Source of the DNA: Cryptomeria japonica
Taxonomy: Eukaryota; Streptophyta; Pinopsida; Cupressales; Cupressaceae
DNA: 64,000 nucleotides
Reading direction: 5' to 3'
NCBI RefSeq assembly: GCF_030272615.1
Contig: NC_081411.1
Coordinates: 827,688,897 to 827,752,896 of the forward strand
In this document: positions 36,307 through 45,671 of the stretch, one piece after another
How positions within the stretch are numbered: the stretch's first letter is position 1
How the letters are laid out: each line of letters opens with the position of its first letter
Notes under the pieces: model-generated
Database searches by the model: none
What the model saw: the letters and a program-made list of their open reading frames with translations, nothing else
What the model was told of the DNA's origin: nothing
Made by a program: the position numbers and the translations under genes

Positions 36307-37876
36307 AAAAGCACAAGGGGCACCCCCCCAAATTCACTCAATCAAAGTACCCCCCTAAAAATGATGATCTTGGCACTTTATATGTAGTGCGTGTACAATA
36401 GGCCACTTGCAAACAATGGCAAGGTGGACTTCTAATTTTGTTTTACAACTGCCCCAATAGGCTGAGAACTACAAATCAAAAGATCAGAAAGATAGATCTA
36501 TGCAATACAAATGCCAAATTGGCCAAATAAGACCATATGATGAAAGTAAAATTTCTACCCACAATTGCTACAAACTGATAGCATATTCTGAGAGTAGACA
36601 AAAAATAACGCACTTTCAAAAAAAATGACACCTAAAAAGGAGTTCGTATGAGCCCGAACGGAGACCTGGAAGTTGTAGAAACGGGGATTGGACAAGTACA
36701 GTCACCAAAACCTGATAATTCTGAAAAATATATCTATCCAAATCAGAAAATAATTCCACCATGTAAAATTATATGAAATTCTATCCCATTTCAAAAAAAA
36801 TTGCACTAAAAAAGGAGCAAAAATGAGCAAGTTATGGCCATTTAAAGTTGAATTGCAAAATCAAAAAGCTCAATGAGAGGGGGTCAAAAAATTTCAAAAT
36901 AATGCTGATGTGGTGCTGACCTCAAAAAATGACAAGCTTAAATTTGATTCCCATCTTAGTCGTCACAAAAATTTCATCTCCCCCCTGCGTGGCGTTCGTA
37001 CTGTACGGACATGGTGACGTGGCAAAAAAAAAAGGTGACGTGGCGGTCTAATGTGTCAGGTTGACGTGGCAGTGTTATGTGTCCACAGGACAGTGGCCTC
37101 CTGCCACATGGCAGATGTGGGTAGCCAGTTTAAAAGACTGTCGGTGAGTTGAGGGAGGTCGGGGCCGGTTCGGCGAGGTCTTTCAGCAGGGTAGTGAGCA
37201 CTCGGCAGCGAGGAGCTGTGAACCAAGCGGCTGCCAGAGGGTTGGGAGTCTGGCAGAAGTTTTCCAGAATGGAGGAGGCTGCTACCGGAGGTGGAGGACG
37301 CAGCGGGAGTACCAGACGTTGGCGGCTACAGGAGGTCCCGGCGGATGGGGGGTCCGACGGGGTGCCGGAGGAGTTGTCGGGTGCCGGTGACAGAGGAGCC
37401 GCCGCTAGGATATAGAAGCTACCAGGGAGATCACCAAGAACCATGGCCGGGAGACGGAATCCACTGCTGGGGAGGTCACCAGGAGCCACCGCTGAGAAGG
37501 TGGATGCTGCAGGCAGGACGCGGTGGGGAGATCCGCCGGCAAGTGAGCAGGTGCAACAATGGTATAGTCGACGACGCACAAGGACCTGCAGACGATTAAC
37601 ATGCAGTACGGGGGTCACGAGATGGGGGAGGTCTACGGACCCCCAAAATATTTTTATTTTTTTTCGAAATTCATACAATAATAGCAAAATTGCCAAACAA
37701 ACTTTTCTCACCAAAATAGGCCGACTTTATAACCAAAATTCATGGAAACGACCTTCTGGATGCAATGGTGGGGTCGGATCTGGTCTAGGACGCCTCCAAA
37801 AGATGCTGCTCCTCAAATTTGCCTCTTGACGTCGCAATAATGCCTCTTCAAGATGAATCAATGAAGCCCCAACCTA
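36307..37876 (-). other. Element C leader with GC-rich island
   Basis: Between the PBS and gag. The part from about 36990 to 37630 is strongly GC-rich and rich in GGNGG, unlike the rest of the element, and opens long frames on both strands (for example 37130-37714 minus, 37149-37415 plus) that overlap and have low-complexity Pro/Gly/Ala/Arg composition. I do not call them genes. Confidence 0.6.
37015..37070 (+). promoter_or_regulatory. Three TGACGTGGC motifs
   Basis: TGACGTGGC at 37015-37023, 37036-37044 and 37062-37070. TGACG and ACGTGGC are known plant bZIP-binding cores (TGA-type and ABRE/G-box type). A palindromic TGCCACATGGCA lies just after, near 37094. Role in transcription is inferred. 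Confidence 0.5.
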
Positions 37877-37888
37877 GCTCTGATACCA
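37877..37888 (-). other. Primer-binding site of element C (tRNA-iMet type)
   Basis: Reverse strand TGGTATCAGAGC directly adjoins the 5' LTR end. Confidence 0.93.
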
Positions 37889-38357
37889 TGTGAGATTTTG
37901 CCAAGATCAAGAGGCAATGGAAAGCACAAATAAGAGAGAACAAAATAGATTATAGAAATAAACTATATTCTATCAAGATGAAAAATATGATCAACTGGAT
38001 CATTAAGCATTCAATTACATACAATGTAGATGAGCCTGCTTATATAGGCAAGGCTTATGGATATGTGAGCACACAAACATGACATGTGGCTCAATAAGAA
38101 ACAAGGGTAGGTAGGAAATAGGTGTGGGTAGGTAGGAGAAACAATATAATAGTCCACATGAGGTGGATCACCCACTGAATGTGGAGTGTAACAACAAGAT
38201 CAACACCATAAAAGGTGGAAATTCTCCTACACACACTATCCCAATGTGGCACAAACACCCAAGTGTCTCATACCCAAACTACTATGAAATGCATGTACCT
38301 AAGTAAACTTAAGTAAAGTGTAATAATATTCATGATGAATAATTATTTACACCAACA
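37889..38357 (-). repeat. Element C 5' LTR (469 bp)
   Basis: On the reverse strand it starts TGTTGGTGTAAATAATTATT and ends AAAATCTCACA. Confidence 0.92.
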
Positions 38358-38362
38358 ATCTC
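38358..38362. repeat. Target-site duplication ATCTC, right copy, element C
   Basis: Exact copy of 33359-33363. Confidence 0.9.
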
Positions 38363-40869
38363 CTTGTGGTTGTTGTAGTAAAGAGACCTATTGGGAAAGG
38401 TTTGCTGAGAGCATTTCTTCAACTCTTTGTTGTTGAGAAAGCTCCTCAAGCTTTTCGCCGACTTCTTTCTCAAATGTGCCTTTATTGGTTTCTTCCCATT
38501 CTTTTTGTTCATCACCTCCTAATTGTTGCAAAAGTAACTCTTGGTCTTGATGAGTCAACATTAAACATTCATCATACTCATCAACATCCATTGCTTCATC
38601 TTGATGAGCTTCTTCTTGTGCTTGTTCGATGTCCTCCTGTTGACCTTTAGGTGGTTCCACCCGTTGCAGTAGTAGTGCTACCTGATCATGTTTAGAGGCT
38701 CGTGGTTTCTACATTGATTCACTTTTCTTTTTATGAGCTAACATTGCAATAGGTTCATCGTCATTGTCTAAATTTGTTTCAATGTTATGAATTATGACTT
38801 TCTCGTAGTGTGTGGATATAGTTGGTGCAGGTATTTGGGAAGAAGAGGGAACCTATTGCTTAGTCTCTTGTGGTTGTGATGAACCCTCTCCTAGAACGAT
38901 TCCAATGGTAGGTATGATGGGGTGACAGAGGCTTGTGGTATTGCTTGCAAACCAGTAGTTATTCTATGTTCCACTGGAGTTTTAAGGAGTTGGGACTCCT
39001 GCATCTTAGCATCAAGCTTTTGCATCAATTATTCTTTGTCAATGCTTTGAGTAATAGTTTCTGGGTCCACAAGAGTGTTCTTTCGTGACTCTAACCTAGT
39101 CCTCTTGACATAGCCTTTCGCAGTCTTTGAATGTGGATTTCCAAATGTCTTGCCTTTCTTTTTCTCCTTGGATGAGCTAGGGCGGAACCTCAAGCTTAAC
39201 CATTGCATTGTTCTTTCAGTCACCTCCCCAATCACCATGCTAATATCAACCGTCTCTTGTTCAGACCACCTTATTGGAGAGAGAGCTTTCTTATCAATTC
39301 CAATCTCCTTGTAAATTGGATCAAGTATTTCTCTATTGTCTCTGAGGTCATTGGGGAGATTGGTTTCTACCTTTAATTCTCTTATTTGAGGAACCGTAAG
39401 TCTATGGTATCCTCTCTCTCTTGCCTCAAAATTGTCCTGTGTGTTGGTCCAAAAATCCTCTAAAGTTGGTATATGTCCTAAGAATGACACAAGAATCATC
39501 TGCTTTTGTTTCCTGAATGGATTGTATCTTTCCCTAGCATAATCAAATTCTCTCAAAGAGAGATCCTACAACTAGCAAATTTGGAAGCTTGTATATTCTG
39601 ACAAGTATAATGCCCTATGACAATGGGAAATGTGACTCCTATATTGTGTTTCGGAGTAAGAAGTGATTGCAGTCCCATAATTTGCCTTGAGTATTCCAAA
39701 ATAATAATCCAGTCAGTACAATACCTTGGCAGGATGAAGGGTTTCCCCAAAAATCTACTGACTCGGATATAGGTGGAGCATTGATTTTGCAAGAACCATG
39801 TGCCCCACTCTTGTATTACCTTCATCGCCTCCGGAGAGAGACAATATCCTACATCACCTGTTAATCTACAAATTATTGTGAAGATGAAGGTGTCATTGAT
39901 CCTTTTAAAATGAAATTTGGCATGTTGGATTGTAAGTTGTGTATAATATTCCTAGGCTCTCTTTTGATTTGGATCCTCTCCAAGTCTTCCTATTATGCTA
40001 AGTCCAGGGTATTTCCCACTTCTTGCCACCACCCATATGACGTAAGAATTCATGGAAAAATTCTTTGTCTGGAGGAATATACACAATTGTTCATGAATAT
40101 TGTCTAAAACTATATGGGCCCAGTCAAAGTATTTTTTTCCAATTAGAATGGTATGAATGTAATGATACATCCATAAATGATAGTGTTTGCAGTCAAATTT
40201 GCCAAAAGACAGACTCAACATTATTATAATAGCCATAGGGGCCACCTTGAAATCATCCCTGAGAATGTTATCGAAGGCCTTTAATCCTGACACCCTAGGC
40301 TCTTATAACCAACCTTCATTAATATACCTCATATGGGCATTGGCATCATTGTTGAATATTTGCAGTACCCTAGCCTCTGTAGTCTGAATGAATTTTTCAA
40401 ACTGGGGAATTTTGAAGGTCATTACAATGATATCAAGTGACAGGTCCACAATCAGGTTCCCATCAGTGTCCTTACAATGTCTAGTGTCCTTGTCATAAAA
40501 TTGAGCTATTGTGAGTATTAGCTCGAGTGATTGCATAGCCTGTGGAAAGATGGTAGCTTCAACCAGCCCTGATCTTTTAATCCTTGTATATGAGGCTTCA
40601 AGATTAGGTCAAGTCACTTCGTTCCTAATGTATTCTATTTCAATGTGGCCTATTTCAGTATCTGTGACCCACTGAATATCACTGTCAAATTTTGAGACGA
40701 GAGTCTGCCATTGATATTGGTACTTCATTGTTTGGGGATTCTTCTCTAGCTTGATCTCATTTCGAGTCTTCTTGCGAGGAGTGACAAATGCTTCCAAAAG
40801 GCTCCCCTAATTTGCATCACAAAAAGAATTCATAATTAGTGCCCAAAAACATCAATCTAAATCCAACAC

Positions 40870-42000
40870 CTTGGAATTTCGATATTCTGGAGTTTCGAAG
40901 TCCCAAAGTCTATAAAACACTTAACATAATATTCCAGGATTTTGGAGTCTTGAAACTCTTTCAAGCCTAGCAAGGGAACACTCTGTGATTTTGAGGTTCC
41001 AGATTCTCAAAGTCATTAGACTCACAAACAAGGACCAGTCTAGGATTTCGGGGCTCAGGAATCCTAAAAAAGAATGGGCATAAAAGCAAGAGCTGTGAGA
41101 TTGCAGGGTTCCAAAATCTCAAAGAGGAGGGTAGAACAAAATAAAGGCTCTAGGATTCCAAAGATCTAGAGTTTTGGAGCACAAAATCTCTTGAAGGGAT
41201 TCATTCTAGGATTTTGGGGTTCCAAAATCCTGGAAGCAAGAAGAGCTCGTAGGAAGAGACTTTGGGATTTTGGGGTTCTGGAATCTTGAAGCGAAAGCAC
41301 TTGGGAAACAAAAGACCAACTTTGAGATTTTGGGATCCTAGAATCCCAAATTGGGAAAGAGGCCAAAAGAAGGGCCCCAGAATTTTGGAAACCCAAAGTT
41401 TTGAGACCCAAAAGAATCCTAAAATGCTAAAAAGATCGACTTATTATAAAAAAAACCAAACAAAACCCTAAAAACAAGCATGAAAAACAAAAAGGGAGAA
41501 AAACAAGGAGGAAAGAAAAAGAAGACCAACCTGAAAGTGGAGAAACAAGAAGGATGAAAAATGCGCCACGAGAAGCTCAAATTGTGAGAGAGCAGAGAAA
41601 TAAACTCAAGAGCAAGAGGCACGCAAATGAGCCCCAATTAGCTCATGAGGGAAATTTATAGCATCCACGATGCGCAAAATGAAAACCCAACTCCAAGATT
41701 CTGGAGTTTTGGGTCACAAATTAGTGACTTCGGGACTCTGGGGTTCCGAAGTTCTAGAGTGGGAACACCAAAAAGAAACAAGGTTTTAGGACTCAGGAAA
41801 CCCAGAGTTCCGAAATGCAACAAAAAAGAAGGGGAAGACCTTGGGACTCTGGGATTTTAGAGTTCCAAGGTCAAAACACAGACACAAGGAGGGGCTTCAG
41901 GATTCTGGGGTTTTGAAAACCCGAAATCCTGAAGCAGACAAAAGGAGCACTTCAAGATTCCAGGATTCTGAAGTCTCGAAGCAGGAAAGCAGAAAGGAGG
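40870..42000. repeat. Array of imperfect hairpin units (GGATTTTGG...CCAAAATCC type)
   Basis: Two dozen or more degenerate copies of a 25-30 bp unit in two blocks, about 40870-41420 and 41680-41985. A clear unit is GGATTTTGGGGTTCCAAAATCC near 41213, an inverted repeat. Others are GGACTCTGGGGTTCCGAAG near 41730 and GGATTCTGGGG with a matching CCCGAAATCC near 41900. It lies just upstream of the unrecognised gene. The small frames inside are repeat artefacts. Confidence 0.8.
41654..41660 (-). promoter_or_regulatory. Possible TATA box upstream of the unrecognised gene
   Basis: Reverse strand CTATAAATT sits in the gap between the two hairpin blocks, about 820 bp before the ATG at 40833. It is a single motif, so support is modest. 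Confidence 0.3.
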
Positions 42001-43961
42001 AAAAGAAGAACAAAAGAAAAGGAAAAATAACAAAAGAGGGGGGACCCCCATTTCAAAGGCCAAAATGGAAGGGGGGAAGTATGCAAAGTACAACAGTTAT
42101 TATGGATGATGTGGTTGCCATGAATGTATTATTGTTGTGTTCGTGAAAGAGATAATGTTATACCACTCATTAACGAGCAAGGTGTGATGTTGTGATTCAG
42201 ATATACGCAAGATAGGGCCTGAAATAGCCCAAATACTGACCCAATACTAGTTTGGTACAATGATACACATAAAAGCATAGAAGACAATCTTAGGCTGGAA
42301 AGTGGAAACCATTCAATGACACACACTTCTCGGGCATGCCAATCTCTCTTACCCTGAAGATTCGAAGATCTTATCACCGAGGGATTTATGTCTCATAATG
42401 CAAGGTACATGAGGGGTATCTATGGGGTACGATCTGCACTCCCGAAATCACTAAATGTAGGATTTGAGCTACTAATTTGGTTCTTATTGTAAATTTTGAG
42501 GAGTCCCAATCCAACGATGGATTTTTAGAGCAAGCCACTTAAGACTTTAGTTGAGATTATCGGTGCAAGGAAGGCTCCCACATACGTTGAATTCACTCAA
42601 CACTCTAGTCACCTGACCAGTATATTTATATAGTAGCTCAAAAAACCTGCTTGAGAGTACGCTAGGAGAGATGATATCCCTAATGCATCCCAATTCAAAG
42701 TACCTCTTAGGGTGATGAAATCCCCAGTCAAAGATACCCCTCACTACTAAAATTAAAAAATTGGGTGTTGTTATCACCTTCTCCCTTTCTCCCTTTCTCC
42801 CAAGACCCCGAAGGCGGGTGGAAAGGTAGTTGATACAACAGTAGGTCCACCCCAAACACGATAAAAAGTTATTTCCCTTAAATAAAATGAAGTGTGAGTT
42901 ATTCTATTGATAAGCCTAATTCACGTTCATTTTAAAACCCAAATTTTAGGTGTGAGATATGCATGTGCATGTCAATTTTAAAACACCAAACTAAAATGTG
43001 ATAACATGCATGTCAATTTTAACCAGGTTTATTTTAAGCCCAAAACTGAAGTGTGATAGCATGAGTGTTTATGATTCAGTAATAATCTAATCCTATATGT
43101 AAATTCACCACGTGTTGTAGATAGATAATCAGTAAACCAAGAAAATCCATAGAAAACATAAACTTAACAATGAAAAAATATGAATGCGTAATGATACCTG
43201 AGCGATTGCGTGATCCTGTATGACTGATTGCGTAATTTTGACAAAATGAATGTGTCATATTGATAGAACGATTGCATGATCCTATCTAGGTGAATGTGTG
43301 ATACATAGACAAACCAAACAATAAAATAAAATAAAAAAGCTAATTCTGATTTGGAACCAACAAAACAGATTGTGATGCCCTAGCAAAATCTCTCATCATC
43401 CACTCTATGTTAAAGAAATCGTATTTTACTCTATACAAGAGAACTAGGTTGTTATCTCTATCAATGGTTGGTTGGTCCTCTAGATCTCGTATCTGATTTT
43501 CTGCCTTTAGGATTTTTTGATAGCATCTGGCTTGTCTTCTTTGTTCCTTCGTCCTCCTTGCACGTGAAATCCTGAATTGTACCTTATGTGCCATAAGATG
43601 TCATAATTAAAGCATGTAATAAGTGTAAACCATATTCATATTTAACAAATTTACTACAAAATCAAGACATAACAAAGTGCAGCTAATGAGAAAAATAAGA
43701 AAGACAGAACACATAAACCAGTAACAGGATTTGATCAATTGTGTGACAAGATCTAGACGATTGCATGATAGATTCTGCACGAATGCGTGACTCTATGTGC
43801 TCGATTGCATGATCCTATCTATGCGATTGCATGATTGTGTAAACACGATTGCATGATTATGAATCTGTTGTGCAATCCGTACAAACCTATAAAAAAAAGT
43901 CTAAAAAATCTGTATGATCTGCAAAATCACATAGAAAACAAAGAAGGTTAAATTGTTGTTA
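42001..43961 (-). other. Leader of element D, no gene supported
   Basis: Sequence downstream of the element D PBS on the reverse strand. A small frame at 43594-43340 (84 codons, Arg/Lys-rich start, helical) could be an N-terminal remnant of an extra gene but has no known motif. It contains two clusters of CGATTGCATGAT-like repeats. The left end of the element is not identifiable. Confidence 0.45.
43180..43880 (-). repeat. Dispersed CGATTGC[A/G]TGAT repeats in element D leader
   Basis: The 12-bp motif or close variants recur near 43202-43300 and again between 43740 and 43870 (for example GCGATTGCGTGATCC, ACGATTGCATGATCC, GCGATTGCATGATTG), about ten copies with 20-35 bp spacing in each cluster. 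Confidence 0.75.
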
Positions 43962-43980
43962 GTTTACATCGGGTTCACCA
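43962..43980 (-). other. Primer-binding site of element D
   Basis: Reverse strand TGGTGAACCCGATGTAAAC, three bases from the LTR. It differs from the element A site in only two positions. Confidence 0.8.
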
Positions 43981-45186
43981 AAATGTCATATGTAAAATTC
44001 ACCATCAAATCAATCAGGAATAAAAGGGAAATCACGGATCCCTATCCTAATATAATTTAAACAAAACTCAATGAAATAATGCAATCAAAGAAATGGGAAT
44101 ATAATCTATCAATTCAAACTCCCTATTCCATGATCGCATGTAGCTTCCATTGTTCTTCTCTTCTTTGTGGTATGGTGGCTCTTAGATATCGTGCTGGCAA
44201 CTTGCAAATGACACGAAGATTCGAAGTTCATGATTGTTCATGATTGTTGAAAATGGAGATTGAATGCTCAATTTATAGATTATTGGGGAGGATTGATTGA
44301 AAGGTGGAACAAATTGATCAGGAGGTGGAACTCAGGTGAGCTCACATGTTGATTGATAGTTGAACTGTTGATTTGGAGGTGGAACTGATAGATTGAATAG
44401 ATAAATGAGTTAATTGATTGAGAAAAAAGTTGATTGAAAGATGAAAAAGAATGATTGGAGGATAATTGATTGATGACAAAGAAAATTTTATTTAGAAAAA
44501 GCTCACTAAAAGATACAAAAAAAATGATTGGAGAGAATTAAAGAAAAGATGTAATTAATCATTTAAAATAGATTGAATAGTTAACTGATTGAAAGCTTTT
44601 TAGAAAAAAGCAAAGTGGAAGACAGAAATAGGAATTGAAAAGATAATAATTGAATTAATTAATTAATTTAGCATGTGCTTGCACTTTGACTTTGATTTTC
44701 AATTTAATCTTTGCATGGGATTTAATTCAAATATTGAATTTATTTTAAATTCAATTTGTTATTTGACTATATTTAGAACTTGACTTTGATTTTCAATTTG
44801 ATTTTTGAAATCATGCACATGTATTTGAAATTAGAAGAAATTGGAAGAAATGTGAAATTAGAAGAAATATGAATTTGGGGATTTGAAATTAAATGAAATT
44901 AATTAGTTAATTAAATGAAACTGGAAGAATTAATTAGTTAATTAAATAATTAAAAGAAACCATTTAATTATTTAGAAATTGAATTTAATTAAACAATAAA
45001 GATTATTTAAATTAAAGAATTAAAATTACAATTAATTAAATAATAAATATTTCATTTATATATTAGAAAAGGGTTAGTGATTAGATGAATAGAGATAGAA
45101 ATTGAAAATAAATTTATTTAAATAATAAAGATTATTTAAATTGAGGAATTAATCAGAATTAATTAAATAATAAATATTTAATTGAC

Positions 45187-45200
45187 ATTAGAAAATGGTT
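45187..45200. repeat. SINE target-site duplication, left copy
   Basis: ATTAGAAAATGGTT, exactly repeated at 45485-45498. Confidence 0.93.
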
Positions 45201-45484
45201 GTCCAAGGGGTTGAGATTAACTGGCTAAAACACTGGGTTCTCATTGTGGAGACCCAAGTTCAATTCCCAATAGGGACATCTGAAGTGGAATTCTAAGCTA
45301 TGACTCTTAGCCTTCCATGGGATGGGGAAGGTCTTGGGGTCAATCTAATCAAACATAATAATAATAATAATAATTCAAAGATATGTAATGGGGATGGGGC
45401 CCCCTACTGTGTCCCACTAGTTCATAGCTCCAGTCAAAAGCTATTTAGGCTTCGACCAATTACCGATAAAAAAAAATAAAAAAA
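45201..45484 (+). mobile_element. tRNA-derived SINE (284 bp)
   Basis: A perfect 14-bp TSD flanks it. The head has a partial RNA polymerase III A box (TGGCTAAAACACTGG, 45222-45236) and a consensus B box (GTTCAATTCC, 45258-45267) 36 bp on. It ends in an A-rich tail (about 45468-45484). An ATA/ATAA run sits mid-element near 45356. There is no coding potential; it would need LINE enzymes to move. It is inserted in the element D LTR. Confidence 0.92.
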
Positions 45485-45498
45485 TTAGAAAATGGTTT
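45485..45498. repeat. SINE target-site duplication, right copy
   Basis: Exact copy of 45187-45200. Confidence 0.93.
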
Positions 45499-45671
45499 AA
45501 ATGATTAAATGGTGAGAGAATTAAAAATAGAATAATTAATAAGAAGACGAGGAAATATGAAATTAAAAGAATACGATTAATTAACTTAATTAAAGAATTA
45601 AAGAATTATTTAATCAATTTAGACGAATAATTAGTACATGATCAATGAGACATTTTTAGGTGTCTATAGAA

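Larger units (their letters stand above)
33364..38357 (-). mobile_element. Element C: young non-autonomous Ty1/copia element (gag-PR only)
   Basis: A 4,994-bp element on the reverse strand: 5' LTR 37889-38357, iMet-type PBS, a 1.6-kb leader, one frame with gag and protease and then a 200-codon segment in place of INT-RT-RNase H, and a 3' LTR from 33364. Over the 425 bp the LTRs share I count about two or three differences, so insertion is recent. Its transposition must have relied on polymerase and integrase from another element (inference). Confidence 0.92.
32056..40833 (-). pseudogene. Unrecognised large protein gene (about 1,260 codons), broken and split by element C
   Basis: Reading starts at an ATG at 40833 and ends with a TAG at 32056, minus the inserted 33364-38357. 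From 40833 to about 39560 one frame holds with stops at TAG, TGA, TAA and TAG, then one frameshift near 39550, another between 39029 and 38660, and one between 33014 and 32856. Across the insertion site the frame continues exactly when element C and one ATCTC copy are left out. The N-terminal 400 residues look globular; near 39200-39080 a basic run (K-E-K-K-K-G-K, then K-R-T-R-L) could be a nuclear signal; 38660-38390 is Glu/Gln-rich with many predicted helices; the last 270 residues (32856-32056) are helical and acidic. No family recognised. It may be an extra gene of a gypsy element such as element D, or a host gene. Confidence 0.6.
43984..45671 (-). repeat. Element D 5' LTR (1688 bp including a SINE)
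   Basis: On the reverse strand it starts TATAGACACCTAAAAATG (TG mutated to TA) and ends CATATGACA before the PBS. The start resembles the element F LTR (TGTAGACACCTAAAA). Without the SINE and one TSD it is about 1,390 bp. No second LTR was found in the window. Its right end cuts off the RT gene of element E at 45672. Confidence 0.8.

Noticed and set aside
37130-37714. Pro-rich 194-residue reverse frame and overlapping forward frames in the GC-rich island
   Set aside because: GC-rich sequence opens all frames; composition is low-complexity and no motif or start context supports one.
41166-42146. Several 70-100 residue frames
   Set aside because: Readings of the hairpin array; residue patterns repeat with the DNA unit.
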